A stretch of 64,000 nt of DNA from Streptococcus henryi DSM 19005 (GCF_000376985.1 NZ_AQYA01000025.1:1-64000); one strand, 5' to 3'. Positions 30,483 through 39,414 are shown, counted from the stretch's first letter. Notes: a model not told the origin generated them from the sequence alone. Numbers and translations are program-made.

Positions 30483-31451
30483 CTACTTATTAAAGCCAAA
30501 TTGTTGAGTGTCAACCCAGTCCATGGAAAGGATTGACCAAAAATCTTCTGCCAAACCGTCTAGTACGTAGGCATAAGGAATCCAACCGTAGCCTTCCTCA
30601 CCCCATTCTTTTCCCCAAGAGTTTCGGATAAGTAAAGCGCCGGTCGTTGCTTCTTGGTTACGAGTATTAGTAATGAGTTTGTGGTCATCATAGCCAACTG
30701 CCATAACGGCATGTCCCCATTCAGCTTGTTCATTTTTACAAGGATAGGGAATGGAACCGGGTGAGTCTGAATCTTCAAAGGATGGGAAACCGAAGAAGCC
30801 AAACATAGAAGGTATGCCTGCAGCCAGATAGGTCTTTACTGTTTTTAAGACGTCTTCTTTGCCAATTTTCTTGCCCAAGGGATCGTGGCAAAAATAGTTG
30901 ACGGCAGAGTAGTGGTTAGCTAGAGAATAGAGAAAACTATCAGGTTCACTATCCCAGTCCGGATTGACAGTTTCACCATCAAGAGTATAGGGAAAATATT
31001 TTTCGTCTGGTACACCAAATAGGACCAAGGCTCCCATTGCGGAGCGTAGCCATGCACCAGAATCACCAGAGGATTGCATCAGTTTGCGCGTGGCTTTATA
31101 GACAAATAGTCTAGATCCATCGATATAGTCTCCGTAAGCTCTTTTTTGAAAATATTCAGCCATTCCAACAGCAGCATTTGCTGTACAAGAGCCCAAAGTT
31201 AACTGATCTTCCACAGGTGAGCACCATTCTCTTAAATCCACAAAATTAGGTAAATCAATGTGAGCTTGTCCTCCATCAATACCTAATTTCATTGTCAATT
31301 CGGTGATAAGGGGATGATCATCATCATAATCTCTCATATCAGGAAAAGGAGGTAGCCAGCCCGTGGAAAGTGGTTCGCCTTCTTTACCTCCTTTTAAAAA
31401 TCTTTTGACATTATAGGTATTATAGACCTTACTTGAGGGAGTTGCAGCCAT
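30483..31451 (-). CDS. Papain-like cysteine protease (C1), cytoplasmic
   Basis: A 322-residue protein of the C1A peptidase fold. The active-site set is complete: Gln83 and Cys89 in Q-L-T-L-G-S-C-T-A, His247 in W-G-H-A-V, Asn277 in R-N-S-W-G. There is no signal peptide and no visible inhibitory propeptide, so it should act inside the cell or be released by lysis. It lies 12 nt downstream of a trypsin-nuclease fusion gene in one operon. Protease pairs of this kind occur in bacterial conflict and programmed-death systems; this role is inferred. Confidence 0.88.
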   Translation of the reverse strand: MAATPSSKVYNTYNVKRFLKGGKEGEPLSTGWLPPFPDMRDYDDDHPLITELTMKLGIDGGQAHIDLPNFVDLREWCSPVEDQLTLGSCTANAAVGMAEYFQKRAYGDYIDGSRLFVYKATRKLMQSSGDSGAWLRSAMGALVLFGVPDEKYFPYTLDGETVNPDWDSEPDSFLYSLANHYSAVNYFCHDPLGKKIGKEDVLKTVKTYLAAGIPSMFGFFGFPSFEDSDSPGSIPYPCKNEQAEWGHAVMAVGYDDHKLITNTRNQEATTGALLIRNSWGKEWGEEGYGWIPYAYVLDGLAEDFWSILSMDWVDTQQFGFNK

Positions 31452-31463
31452 AATTGTACCTCC

Positions 31464-33215
31464 TTATAGTTTGATATGTTCTGGTGCCTCAATGACATGA
31501 CCAACAGTTTCTCTGTCTTTAATTGGGTCATGCAAATAGAGGTTACCAAAGTCTAAGCCAGTAATGTCTTCAATTGATGTAACTGGAACCTGATAGGTCT
31601 TGTATTCACCATAGGCAAATTCTAGATTATCAATCATATTTTTCTGAGTTTGGAGATAGGCGGTTGCTGATATTTTTCCATCATCTCTAACCATGACAGC
31701 AACCTTCCAAAATTCAGCAGGTATCCTGAATTTTCCACGGTAAACCATGTCATCGCTTCGAAAGACGGGTCCAGTAAAAACAGTAACCTTAAGGTTATGG
31801 TTAATGGCATTTTGCATGATGTAGTTCTCCAAATCAAGCCAAATCTTTTGATTGAGGTTCTTGTGCTGAGGGGAGCTATTTGTGAAAACGAAAGTGTCAT
31901 CATTAGCTTGCTGAGCCTTGTCACCCCAAACAGGATCTAAGCGTCTTACAAGGTGTCCGCGGTCCAAGTCATTTTTAGCATAGAGATCATTACCATATTG
32001 GACGCTTTCAGGGATTCTAGGGTCAAATTTCCAAGAATCTCCACTTCTCTTGATGTTAACGGCTTGATTACCGTCAATATTAACAGCTGTAAAATAGGCT
32101 AGGCAACGTGAACGACACATGACAATTGAAAAGTGAGTATAGTCTAGAACGTAGTTATTATCTTCCATGCGGGAGACATCGTTCTCCATTTCTTCAGAAA
32201 GTTTAGGAAGTTCTACAATATAATTCGAACCTAAGAATGATTTATCGTATCCGTCTGCTTGGCTTGAAGAAGATGGGCCAGGTTTTAGATTTGGGAAAAC
32301 TTTGGTTAGAATTCTCTGTTCAGTGGCGGAGTAAGAAACATAATTCTCTGAAATATAGGTTGAAATAGCACTGATTCGAATACCTTCATTGCCTACCCAT
32401 GCATTTTTCTTATTAGGGTCTGGAACACCAGAATGGTGAAGAGCTACAACCACCCACTGGTCATTAAAAACAGGCGAGCCTGAAGAACCTGGTTCGGTGT
32501 CGGTCAAGTAATGGATAAAGTCATCAAAGATAGAACTGACCTTATTTTCTCGAACAGTGACCGATTTAGGTCCCCCTTTTGGATGTTGGATAATGGATAC
32601 ATACTCACCTTCAAGAATTTTTCCTGCAGTAGGAATGAGTTGGAGATGCCCGAAGTCTGTAGGTTGTTTTTCACTGGAAGGATTATCTTTGACAGCTACT
32701 AGTGTAAAGTCTAAGTCTTTATCTGTGATGAAAAATTGCTCAGGATCCAAGCGAAATGTGTGAGTAGGGCAGGGCATAAAGTTTTCGTCATCTTGATAGT
32801 TGAACTCAGCAATAGAATCTAGAGCTGTTTCTAAAGAATCAAGGACATGATTATTGGTCATTAGGATGTTATCTGCCACCAAAAATCCTGTTCCATAGCC
32901 AAGTGATCTCCCTCTAGCATCTCGAATTTGAATTCGGCAGATTGATTGACCAGCATTAAGCCCAATTTGTAAATAGGAGATAGGGAAAAGGTCGCTTGTC
33001 CCCAAAATACGCTCTAAAGCAATAGAGTCGTAATCATCCAGAACCCGTCTTCTTGATTTGAGAGCTGGGCTCTTCAAAGTCATGGTTTCAAGAGAAGAAG
33101 CCTTCTGCGAAGCGCTTTCAAAAAATCGTTTAGAAGCCTCTTCTTGAATTTGAGCCTGTCTGGCTTCCAATTTTTCTTTGGAAATACCCTCTTGTTCAAC
33201 AATACCTCTTAACAT
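31464..33215 (-). CDS. Trypsin-like protease fused to DNA/RNA non-specific endonuclease (NUC1)
   Basis: A 583-residue fusion. The N-terminal 60 residues are charged and helical and could be an adaptor. Residues about 80-300 form a chymotrypsin-fold protease with His123 (N-N-H-V), Asp169 (D-L-D-F) and Ser245 (G-S-S-G-S-P). Residues about 330-580 form a NUC1 nuclease with D-R-G-H at 418-421 and the downstream N-S-S-P-Q-H and N-L-N-Q metal-site segments. No signal peptide. Strong AAGGAGGGA ribosome site. The promoter and a hairpin leader lie upstream, and the papain-like gene follows. Confidence 0.88.
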   Translation of the reverse strand: MLRGIVEQEGISKEKLEARQAQIQEEASKRFFESASQKASSLETMTLKSPALKSRRRVLDDYDSIALERILGTSDLFPISYLQIGLNAGQSICRIQIRDARGRSLGYGTGFLVADNILMTNNHVLDSLETALDSIAEFNYQDDENFMPCPTHTFRLDPEQFFITDKDLDFTLVAVKDNPSSEKQPTDFGHLQLIPTAGKILEGEYVSIIQHPKGGPKSVTVRENKVSSIFDDFIHYLTDTEPGSSGSPVFNDQWVVVALHHSGVPDPNKKNAWVGNEGIRISAISTYISENYVSYSATEQRILTKVFPNLKPGPSSSSQADGYDKSFLGSNYIVELPKLSEEMENDVSRMEDNNYVLDYTHFSIVMCRSRCLAYFTAVNIDGNQAVNIKRSGDSWKFDPRIPESVQYGNDLYAKNDLDRGHLVRRLDPVWGDKAQQANDDTFVFTNSSPQHKNLNQKIWLDLENYIMQNAINHNLKVTVFTGPVFRSDDMVYRGKFRIPAEFWKVAVMVRDDGKISATAYLQTQKNMIDNLEFAYGEYKTYQVPVTSIEDITGLDFGNLYLHDPIKDRETVGHVIEAPEHIKL

Positions 33216-33384
33216 AAAAATCCCTCCTTACACAAGATACAAAGGCCATTTACCTGATGAATGGTGACGGTTACCTTGCTCCTCGTCACCAAATGAAACT
33301 GTTTTTGGGCACTTTCTTGGTGTGACCAATAGGTTTGAGTTGATTGGTTACTTTTATTATATTAATATCGTGTGAAAATTACAA
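33216..33384 (-). promoter_or_regulatory. Promoter and structured leader of the protease-nuclease operon
   Basis: Minus strand: TTGTAA (33379-33384), 17 nt, TATAAT (33356-33361). The predicted leader of about 135 nt begins with a hairpin (33343-33351 with 33322-33330) and has a second one (33284-33290 with 33263-33269). Such folding close to the start could control stability or translation. Confidence 0.6.
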
Positions 33385-33594
33385 ATTTTATGAGAAGAAT
33401 AATAGAATTTTATTGCAATTCTGATGTATGATACTTTATTGGGGTTTTTGTTGCTTCTTTCAAGAGTGGGAGTTGTAGCTCTTAAGCGTTTAGAAAAGCA
33501 GGCAAATCTTTAATATGTACGATTAAAGACCATTTTGACTCACAATGTCAACTGATGAGATAGCGTCTTTAATGCCATCAAAGGTATGTTATTA

Positions 33595-33623
33595 TTGCTA
33601 TGTTACTTAAAATTAGGTATACT
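33595..33623 (+). promoter_or_regulatory. Promoter of the MFS transporter gene
   Basis: TTGCTA, 17 nt, TATACT (33618-33623). The stretch 33385-33594 between this and the divergent promoter shows no gene. Confidence 0.6.
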
Positions 33624-33648
33624 GGGAAGAAAAAAATGAAAGAGAATT

Positions 33649-34830
33649 ATGAAACATACCCTTGAAAAAATGAGTCTTTTGGGGCTATCCTTTATGTTGG
33701 TGTCTACATTTGCCATCTCGCCACTTTTGCCTCAAATGATTGCTGATTACACTGCGCGTGGCATCTCTAACAGTCAGATTAATATGTTGGTTTCTATACC
33801 ATCTTTTATTATAATGGCTGTTGTTTTAGCAGGTCCTCTTTTGGGCAAACTGATATCTGAAAAAACGGTCTTTATTATGGGCCTCATTGGCATTTCTTTA
33901 GGTGGAAGTCTTCCAGTGCTGACACAAGCATATTCTTGGGTTCTTTTATCAAGAATTATCTTGGGTTTGGGTATTGGTTTGATTAATGAAAGAGCCATTA
34001 CAATTGTAAGTCAGCATTTCTTTGGTGCTGAACGTACAAAAATGTTAGGATTTAGAGGATCTATGGAGGTTCTAGGTTCAGCCACACTAACTTTTTTAGC
34101 AGGTCAGCTTCTAAAAATATCTTGGTCTGCTGGATTTTTAATTTATAGTATTGGTTTGCCAATTCTTATTTTTTATCTTGTTTTTGGCAGTAAAAATGAG
34201 GTAAAAGAAAGCAAAATAAGTGATTTTCCACTAAAGAAGCGAGAAAAACTCACAAGAAGTCAACTGTCTCGTCTCCTTTTTCTGGCAATCTATGCTGGCT
34301 CTGTTATTGTCATTAACACCGGAATTACTGTTCGTCTACCTCTTCTCGTTGAGGAACTCGGACTTGGAACAGCAGTTGATTCTAGTCTAGTGCTAAGTCT
34401 CATGATGCTTATGGGAATCCTTGCTGGTACCCTTTTTGCCGCACTAACCAACTATTTTGGGAAATACCTTCAAGCTGTAGTTCTTTTCTTATTAGCTTTC
34501 GGTCTTATTTTCATTTGGCTAGCACCTAATTTGATTATTTTGGCAATAGGTACCCTGACAACAGGATTGGTTTATAGTATAGGAGTGACTTCTGTCTTCC
34601 ATAAATTAACAGACTTTCTGTCAACTCAGCAACTAGCATTAGGGACTACCCTTGTCTTGCTTGGTTGTAATTTAGGAGGAGGTCTTGCAGCATCTGTCAT
34701 GTCTTTCCTAGTTGATATGACGGGTGGGGGAGCAAATGCCTTTTTGATTTTGGCAATACTTTGTGTGATTGCGGGTATTATTTTGCTTAGCTCTCTTACT
34801 TATAATAAAAATTCTAATAATCAAGTCTAA
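33649..34830 (+). CDS. MFS transporter
   Basis: A 393-residue integral membrane protein with about 12 hydrophobic segments and the loop 2-3 pattern G-x-L-x-x-K (G-P-L-L-G-K-L-I-S-E-K). It resembles major-facilitator drug or metabolite exporters; the substrate cannot be read. Single gene with its own promoter and terminator, divergent from the protease-nuclease operon. Confidence 0.82.
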   Translation: MKHTLEKMSLLGLSFMLVSTFAISPLLPQMIADYTARGISNSQINMLVSIPSFIIMAVVLAGPLLGKLISEKTVFIMGLIGISLGGSLPVLTQAYSWVLLSRIILGLGIGLINERAITIVSQHFFGAERTKMLGFRGSMEVLGSATLTFLAGQLLKISWSAGFLIYSIGLPILIFYLVFGSKNEVKESKISDFPLKKREKLTRSQLSRLLFLAIYAGSVIVINTGITVRLPLLVEELGLGTAVDSSLVLSLMMLMGILAGTLFAALTNYFGKYLQAVVLFLLAFGLIFIWLAPNLIILAIGTLTTGLVYSIGVTSVFHKLTDFLSTQQLALGTTLVLLGCNLGGGLAASVMSFLVDMTGGGANAFLILAILCVIAGIILLSSLTYNKNSNNQV

Positions 34831-34861
34831 AATTACTTCTTAGAAAAACAGATAAAATACG

Positions 34862-34892
34862 GCAGTAACTCTATTAGTTGCTGTTTTTTTAT
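34862..34892 (+). terminator. MFS gene terminator
   Basis: CAGTAACT pairs with AGTTGCTG (one G-U), then T7. Confidence 0.8.
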
Positions 34893-35011
34893 AATCTTTT
34901 AAATCTATTAATACTCAAAAATATCAAATTCAAGCAAGGTAAGCTGACAAAGGATAGCTGGAGATGGGGAAAGAGGCTTAACGATGTATCATTTTAATTT
35001 TCAAAGTGGAT

Positions 35012-35135
35012 AGTCTTTTGAATTAGCTTTGATGCCTCGACACTACCGGCTTGTCTTACTCTAGTTGAGAGAAAGAAATTTCAACGTCTAGGAGTCTATA
35101 CCTCTATTCCTTGTCTGAAAGCTCTTTATCGGACT
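35012..35135. repeat. MITE-like repeat, copy 1 (decayed)
   Basis: Outer bases AGTC...GACT with TTTGAATTAGCTTTGA on the left and TCTGAAAGCT on the right. The interior aligns with the 100-bp element at 37794 apart from a replaced central part. Confidence 0.6.
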
Positions 35136-35203
35136 ATATAAATGTGACTAGTAGTTGATTGTGGTAATCTCTAGTCATTTGTTTTATGTTTTAGGGTTCT
35201 TAA

Positions 35204-35218
35204 TTATAATGATTCTAA
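35204..35218 (+). promoter_or_regulatory. PerR box
   Basis: TTATAATGATTCTAA matches the 7-1-7 PerR consensus TTATAATnATTATAA at all but one position. It sits just upstream of the -35 zone of the exporter promoter (-10 at 35246). Confidence 0.75.
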
Positions 35219-35242
35219 TTTCTTTGTTTTAAATATCCGACA

Positions 35243-35251
35243 TGTTATAAT
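35243..35251 (+). promoter_or_regulatory. Extended -10 of the fetAB-like operon, 6 nt before the ATG
   Basis: TGTTATAAT ends at 35251; ATG is at 35258 with no Shine-Dalgarno before it. A leaderless mRNA is predicted. Confidence 0.7.
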
Positions 35252-35257
35252 ATTCTC

Positions 35258-35899
35258 ATGATAGAATTTGAATTAAAAAATCTGGGATTGTCTAACTCAG
35301 AGAAGGTTATTTTAGATGATATAAATTTAACTATTGAGAAGGGGAGCCACTTGACTATAACGGGTCCTTCGGGTAGTGGTAAAAGCAGCTTACTGCGAAT
35401 TTTAGCAGGCTTAGTTTCCTACAATAAAGGTAGCTTGCTTTTCCAAGGTCAGGATTTAAAAGATATGGATCCTGTACTTTATCGCAGACAGGTTTCTTAT
35501 TGTTTCCAACAACCTGTTTTATTTGGTCAAACAGTTCGAGATAATATGATATTTCCATTTGAAATTAGAAATATCTCTTTTGATCAAGAAAAGGTTTTAT
35601 CTGCCCTTAGCCGCTTGAATTTAGGACATGAATTTTTAGATAAACCTATCAAAGAACTATCAGGAGGCGAGAAGCAGAGGGTTGCTCTAGTGCGTAATCT
35701 TCTTTTTGAACCACAAGTTCTCCTTTTAGATGAAGTTAGTTCAGGTTTGGATGAAAAGACTAAAAAATTAGTTCGTACTTTTCTGAAAGAATTGAATAGT
35801 AATGGAGTAACTCTCATCGAGGTAACACACGACCAGGCTGAGCTGGAACAAGCTGAGCAACTGTTGAAAATTGTTGGTGGGAGGTTAGCACATGACTAA
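35258..35899 (+). CDS. fetA: ABC transporter ATPase (FetA/YbbL type, iron export)
   Basis: A 213-residue ATPase. Walker A G-P-S-G-S-G-K-S at about 39-46, signature L-S-G-G-E-K-Q-R, Walker B L-L-L-D-E-V (Val in place of Pro). Its partner is a FetB-type membrane protein overlapping by 8 nt. FetAB exports iron and supports peroxide resistance in E. coli. The PerR box upstream fits this. No ribosome site is visible, consistent with leaderless translation. Confidence 0.8.
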   Translation: MIEFELKNLGLSNSEKVILDDINLTIEKGSHLTITGPSGSGKSSLLRILAGLVSYNKGSLLFQGQDLKDMDPVLYRRQVSYCFQQPVLFGQTVRDNMIFPFEIRNISFDQEKVLSALSRLNLGHEFLDKPIKELSGGEKQRVALVRNLLFEPQVLLLDEVSSGLDEKTKKLVRTFLKELNSNGVTLIEVTHDQAELEQAEQLLKIVGGRLAHD

Positions 35900-36668
35900 C
35901 GTTGACGTTTCCTATGTGTCACTTTTATTGGCACTTAGTTTAGTTATGGTAGCTGTAGTCATCAGCAGCAAGGAAAAATTAGGCTTAACTAAAGACATTG
36001 TAGCCAGCGTTATTCGAACGGTTATACAATTAACAGTTGTCGGTTATCTTCTTTATTATATTTTCGATCTAGATAATGTTTTGATGACTTTAACTATGGT
36101 CTTGATTATTATTTATAATGCTAGTCGTCAGGCTGATAAACGTAATCCCAATAGTAAGAAGAAGTTTTTCCAATCCTTTTTAGCTATTTTTTTAGCAACG
36201 AGTTTGACTTTATTAGTCCTCGTTTTATCGGGAGCTATTAAATTTATTCCATCTCAGCTTATCCCTATAACTGGTATGATTGCAAGTAATAGCATGGTAG
36301 CTATTGGTCTTTCTTATCGTGAAATGAACAGTCTTTTTAGGGATCAGCGTCAGCAGGTTATGGAAAAACTAGCTCTTGGTGCCCCTGTTAAACTTGCTAG
36401 CGCTAGCATTGTCCGCCAATCAATACGAACAGCAATGCAACCGACTATCGATTCAGCTAAAACAGTTGGTTTGGTTAGTCTGCCTGGGATGATGTCAGGT
36501 CTTATCTTTGCGGGAGTTAACCCGATATTTGCAATTAAGTATCAGATAATGGTTATGTTTATGCTTCTGTCAGCTACTAGCTTAGGTGCGGTTATTGCAG
36601 TTTACTTGTCTTATACTAATTATTTTAATGACAGAGCTCAATTGGATTTTGAAGAGGAGAAAGAGTAG
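35892..36668 (+). CDS. fetB: Iron export ABC transporter permease (FetB/UPF0014)
   Basis: A 258-residue membrane protein with about seven hydrophobic segments and the UPF0014 core pattern around G-M-I-A-S-N-S-M and L-P-G-M-M-S-G. It overlaps the ATPase gene (GAGGTTAGCACATGAC), so the two are co-translated. Acts with FetA. Confidence 0.85.
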   Translation: MTNVDVSYVSLLLALSLVMVAVVISSKEKLGLTKDIVASVIRTVIQLTVVGYLLYYIFDLDNVLMTLTMVLIIIYNASRQADKRNPNSKKKFFQSFLAIFLATSLTLLVLVLSGAIKFIPSQLIPITGMIASNSMVAIGLSYREMNSLFRDQRQQVMEKLALGAPVKLASASIVRQSIRTAMQPTIDSAKTVGLVSLPGMMSGLIFAGVNPIFAIKYQIMVMFMLLSATSLGAVIAVYLSYTNYFNDRAQLDFEEEKE

Positions 36669-36732
36669 TTAGAGCTCATTTCTCACAAAAAACTCGATTT
36701 ATGCTACACTATGTAAAAAGGAGGTAAGAGTT

Positions 36733-36972
36733 ATGATTTGGTCAATGTTAATTGGAATTTTAATTGGAGCAATTGCAGGTTCAATCACAAATCGTGGTGA
36801 GTCAATGGGATGTTTCACGAAAATGTTTGCTGGATGGGTTGGATCTTCAGTCGGGCAGGCGCTTTTTGGATATTGGGGACCAAGTTTGGCAGGAATGGCC
36901 TTGCTTCCATCTATCTTAGGAGCAGTTATTGTTATCGCTGTTGTTGATTTCTTCTTTGGAGGAAGACGTTGA
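36733..36972 (+). CDS. GlsB/YeaQ/YmgE family stress-associated membrane protein
   Basis: A 79-residue protein with three hydrophobic, Gly-rich segments (I-G-A-I-A-G, then two more) typical of Transgly_assoc proteins. Function in the family is unclear; some members are stress-induced. AAAGGAGGTAAGAGTT precedes the ATG. Confidence 0.85.
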   Translation: MIWSMLIGILIGAIAGSITNRGESMGCFTKMFAGWVGSSVGQALFGYWGPSLAGMALLPSILGAVIVIAVVDFFFGGRR

Positions 36973-37030
36973 ATCTAATTCAGATAAGAGTCATTTACGA
37001 GTTTAGAAGTCTTTAAAAATGACTATATAA

Positions 37031-37089
37031 AAAACGAATGATTAATGGTTAAGACATTGCTTTTTAACCTAATCATTCGTTTTTTTTTA
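37031..37089. terminator. Bidirectional terminator between GlsB-like gene and xpt
   Basis: AAAACGAATGATTA pairs perfectly with TAATCATTCGTTTT, with an inner GGTTAA/TTAACC stem and T-runs on both strands. Convergent genes flank it. Confidence 0.9.
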
Positions 37090-37168
37090 CTTGTCTGAAC
37101 TGATGAAAGAATCTGATTCCAGAAGTCTATCAGGAGAAATTTTAGTGATATTTTTTGATACCAGTGTT

Positions 37169-37750
37169 TTAGGCGTCAGCTTGGGTAAAGACGACTTGTC
37201 CATTTTCAAATTTTTCGATACGAGCAAGAGAAGTGACCTCAACGCCAGAATCGATGAGCAGCTGACGGCCGTCCTGAAATGATTTTTCAATGATGATGCC
37301 TACACCAACAACTTGGGCACCAGCTTGTTTGATAATGTCAATCAAGCCTTTAGCAGCTTGGCCATTTGCCAAAAAATCATCGACGATGAGGACCTTGTCC
37401 TCAGCAGAAAGGAATTTGCTGGCGATAGAGACGGTGCTAGTCACCTGCTTGGTAAAGGAATAGACCTCAGCAGTCAAAATGCCTTCTGTCATAGTGATGT
37501 TTTTGTGTTTCTTAGCAAAAATCATTGGCACATCTAAGCATTCAGCCACATAAGCAGCAGGGGCGATACCAGATGCTTCGATAGTAACCACTTTAGTGAT
37601 ACCTTGGGAACGGTATTTGTCGGCTAGAACCTTAGCCATTTCTTTCATGAGTTTGTAGTCAACCTGGTGTGTGAGGAAAGAATCGACCTTGAGGATATTT
37701 TCGCCCAATACATTGCCGTCTTTTAAGATACGTTCTTCTAAAAGTTTCAT
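37169..37750 (-). CDS. xpt: Xanthine phosphoribosyltransferase
   Basis: A 193-residue salvage enzyme that makes XMP from xanthine and PRPP. PRPP-binding motif [11 protein letters not shown] is at about 124-134. Start ATG with GGAG ten bases before. It is divergent from pbuX and not in one operon with it, unlike in many streptococci and bacilli. A 100-bp inverted-repeat element lies in its leader. Confidence 0.92.
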   Translation of the reverse strand: MKLLEERILKDGNVLGENILKVDSFLTHQVDYKLMKEMAKVLADKYRSQGITKVVTIEASGIAPAAYVAECLDVPMIFAKKHKNITMTEGILTAEVYSFTKQVTSTVSIASKFLSAEDKVLIVDDFLANGQAAKGLIDIIKQAGAQVVGVGIIIEKSFQDGRQLLIDSGVEVTSLARIEKFENGQVVFTQADA

Positions 37751-37793
37751 GTGGTCTCCTTGAATTTTAAATTGAAAATAGTTTTAAGGTATC

Positions 37794-37893
37794 AGTCATT
37801 TGAATTAGCTTTGATACATCGTCACTATTGGCTTGCCGTACTCCAGTACTGTCTGCGCCTCTGTTCCTCGTCTGAAAGCTAATTCATTTGACT
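37794..37893. repeat. MITE-like repeat, copy 2 (100 bp, in the xpt leader)
   Basis: Ends AGTCATTTGAATTAGCTTT and its near-complement; TGAATTAGCTTT (37801-37812) pairs perfectly with AAAGCTAATTCA (37875-37886). The core CTTGCCGTACTCCAGTACTG is shared with copies at 40.5 and 46.8 kb. Confidence 0.75.
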
Positions 37894-37895
37894 AT

Positions 37896-37904
37896 ATTAT
37901 AGCA
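37896..37904 (-). promoter_or_regulatory. xpt promoter (extended -10)
   Basis: Minus strand TGCTATAAT directly abuts the 100-bp repeat. Transcription should start inside the repeat, which then forms the xpt 5' leader. Confidence 0.6.
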
Positions 37905-37979
37905 TGTACGCCTAAACAAGAAAATAGTTTCAGGAACAAAAGTAATTAAAAGCATTGTTTTTGATGAGTTGATTTATTC

Positions 37980-38012
37980 AAAAGCGAACAATAAACATAT
38001 TTTTTCGAAAAA
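37980..38012 (+). promoter_or_regulatory. Paired PurBoxes before pbuX
   Basis: AAAAGCGAACAAT matches 12 of 13 positions of the PurR box AWWWCCGAACWWT. A second core TTTTCGAAAAA follows 21 bp later. The same spacing occurs before the nuclease gene at 55 kb. Confidence 0.65.
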
Positions 38013-38045
38013 TAAACGGATTTTATTGCTTTTTCTTTTTCGGTC

Positions 38046-38054
38046 TGATAGAAT
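38046..38054 (+). promoter_or_regulatory. pbuX promoter (extended -10)
   Basis: TGATAGAAT, 41 nt before the ATG. Confidence 0.6.
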
Positions 38055-38095
38055 TGAAGTCTATTAAATGACTAATATGAATTAAAGAGGTTTTT

Positions 38096-39406
38096 ATGTC
38101 AAAAGAAAAGATTGTCGAAAATGACGACAAAATGCTTTATGAGATTGATGACAAGCCGCCAGTTGGTGTGACCATCCTTCTTGCCTTGCAACATATTCTG
38201 GCTGCCTTCGCTGGAATCATTGCAGTGCCCCTTGTAGTTGCTTCAGCCATTGGTCTCAGTGTGGAAGACACATCAATCATGGTGTCAGCTACTATTTTTG
38301 TCGCTGGGATTACCACCGTTATCCAGTCCAAAGGGATTGGCCCTATCGGTTCGCGCGTGTCAGGAATGATGGGGACTGACTTTACCTTTGCTAATCCAGC
38401 CATCAGCGTTGGTAGCAAGTTTGGAATCGCAGGGATTGTCGGTGCTACCATTGCAGGGGCTCTTGTTGAAATTATCCTTAGCCGTTTCGTCAAACCGCTC
38501 ATGAAATTCTTCCCGCCCCTCATCACAGGGACAGTTGTTGCCCTTATCGGTATTACCCTTATGCCTGTCAGCATGAACTGGGCTGCCGGTGGGTCTGGTG
38601 CAGAAGATTTTGGGTCTCTGGAAAACATCTCCATTGCCTTTGTTGTCATGGTCTTTACTCTTTTGCTTAGTCACTATGGCAAGGGCATGTGGCGTACTGC
38701 ATCGGTTTTCATTGGTATGATTTTTGGTTACATCCTTTGTATTTTCCTCGGTAAAGTGGACTTGGCAGAAGTTGCTAATGCCTCTTGGTTTGCTCTTCCT
38801 AATATTTTCCGTTACGGTGTGACTTTTGATTTGTCATCTATCCTTTCCTTCATCCCAGCCTACGTGGTTTCACTCATTGGTACAGTTGGTATCATGATGG
38901 CCATCGGCGAAGCATCAAATGTTAAGGTTGATAGCCAACGTGCCGCTAACGGTGTCTTGGCAGATGGTGTCGGTTCCCTTATCGCCGGTGTTTTCGGTGC
39001 TGGACCTAACACAGCCTTTTCACAAAACGTTGGTCTCATTACTCTGACCAAGGTTGCCAGTTGTCACGTCATGATTGTCGCGGGATTGATTCTTGCCGTC
39101 TTGGGTGTCTTACCTAAATTATCAGCCCTCATTTCAATCATGCCTCAGCCAGTGCTTGGTGGTGTCGGTGTCATCATGTTTGGACTGGTAGCTGCTCAAG
39201 GGATTAAAACACTGTCTCAAGTTAAGATGGGTGACCGCGAACTCCTCATTATCTCAGTTGCCTTTGCCCTCGGTATCGGCGTAACCGTCTTGCCAGAACT
39301 CTTGTCAGAACTTCCAGAAGCCATTCAAATGGTCTTGTCTTCAGGTATTTCTACCGGAACATTGGCTGCGCTTATCTTGAACATTGTGCTAAAAGAGAAA
39401 AAATAA
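38096..39406 (+). CDS. pbuX: Xanthine/purine permease
   Basis: A 436-residue nucleobase:cation symporter-2 protein with about 12-14 membrane segments. The NCS2 segment Q-N-V-G-L-I-T-L-T is near residue 305. It imports xanthine for use by Xpt. Single gene followed by a hairpin terminator; paired PurBoxes lie upstream. Confidence 0.92.
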   Translation: MSKEKIVENDDKMLYEIDDKPPVGVTILLALQHILAAFAGIIAVPLVVASAIGLSVEDTSIMVSATIFVAGITTVIQSKGIGPIGSRVSGMMGTDFTFANPAISVGSKFGIAGIVGATIAGALVEIILSRFVKPLMKFFPPLITGTVVALIGITLMPVSMNWAAGGSGAEDFGSLENISIAFVVMVFTLLLSHYGKGMWRTASVFIGMIFGYILCIFLGKVDLAEVANASWFALPNIFRYGVTFDLSSILSFIPAYVVSLIGTVGIMMAIGEASNVKVDSQRAANGVLADGVGSLIAGVFGAGPNTAFSQNVGLITLTKVASCHVMIVAGLILAVLGVLPKLSALISIMPQPVLGGVGVIMFGLVAAQGIKTLSQVKMGDRELLIISVAFALGIGVTVLPELLSELPEAIQMVLSSGISTGTLAALILNIVLKEKK

Positions 39407-39414
39407 AGTATAAG

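Noticed and set aside
37751-38095. Guanine/xanthine riboswitch between xpt and pbuX
   Set aside because: No purine riboswitch core was seen; the space holds a MITE-like repeat, PurBoxes and two promoters.
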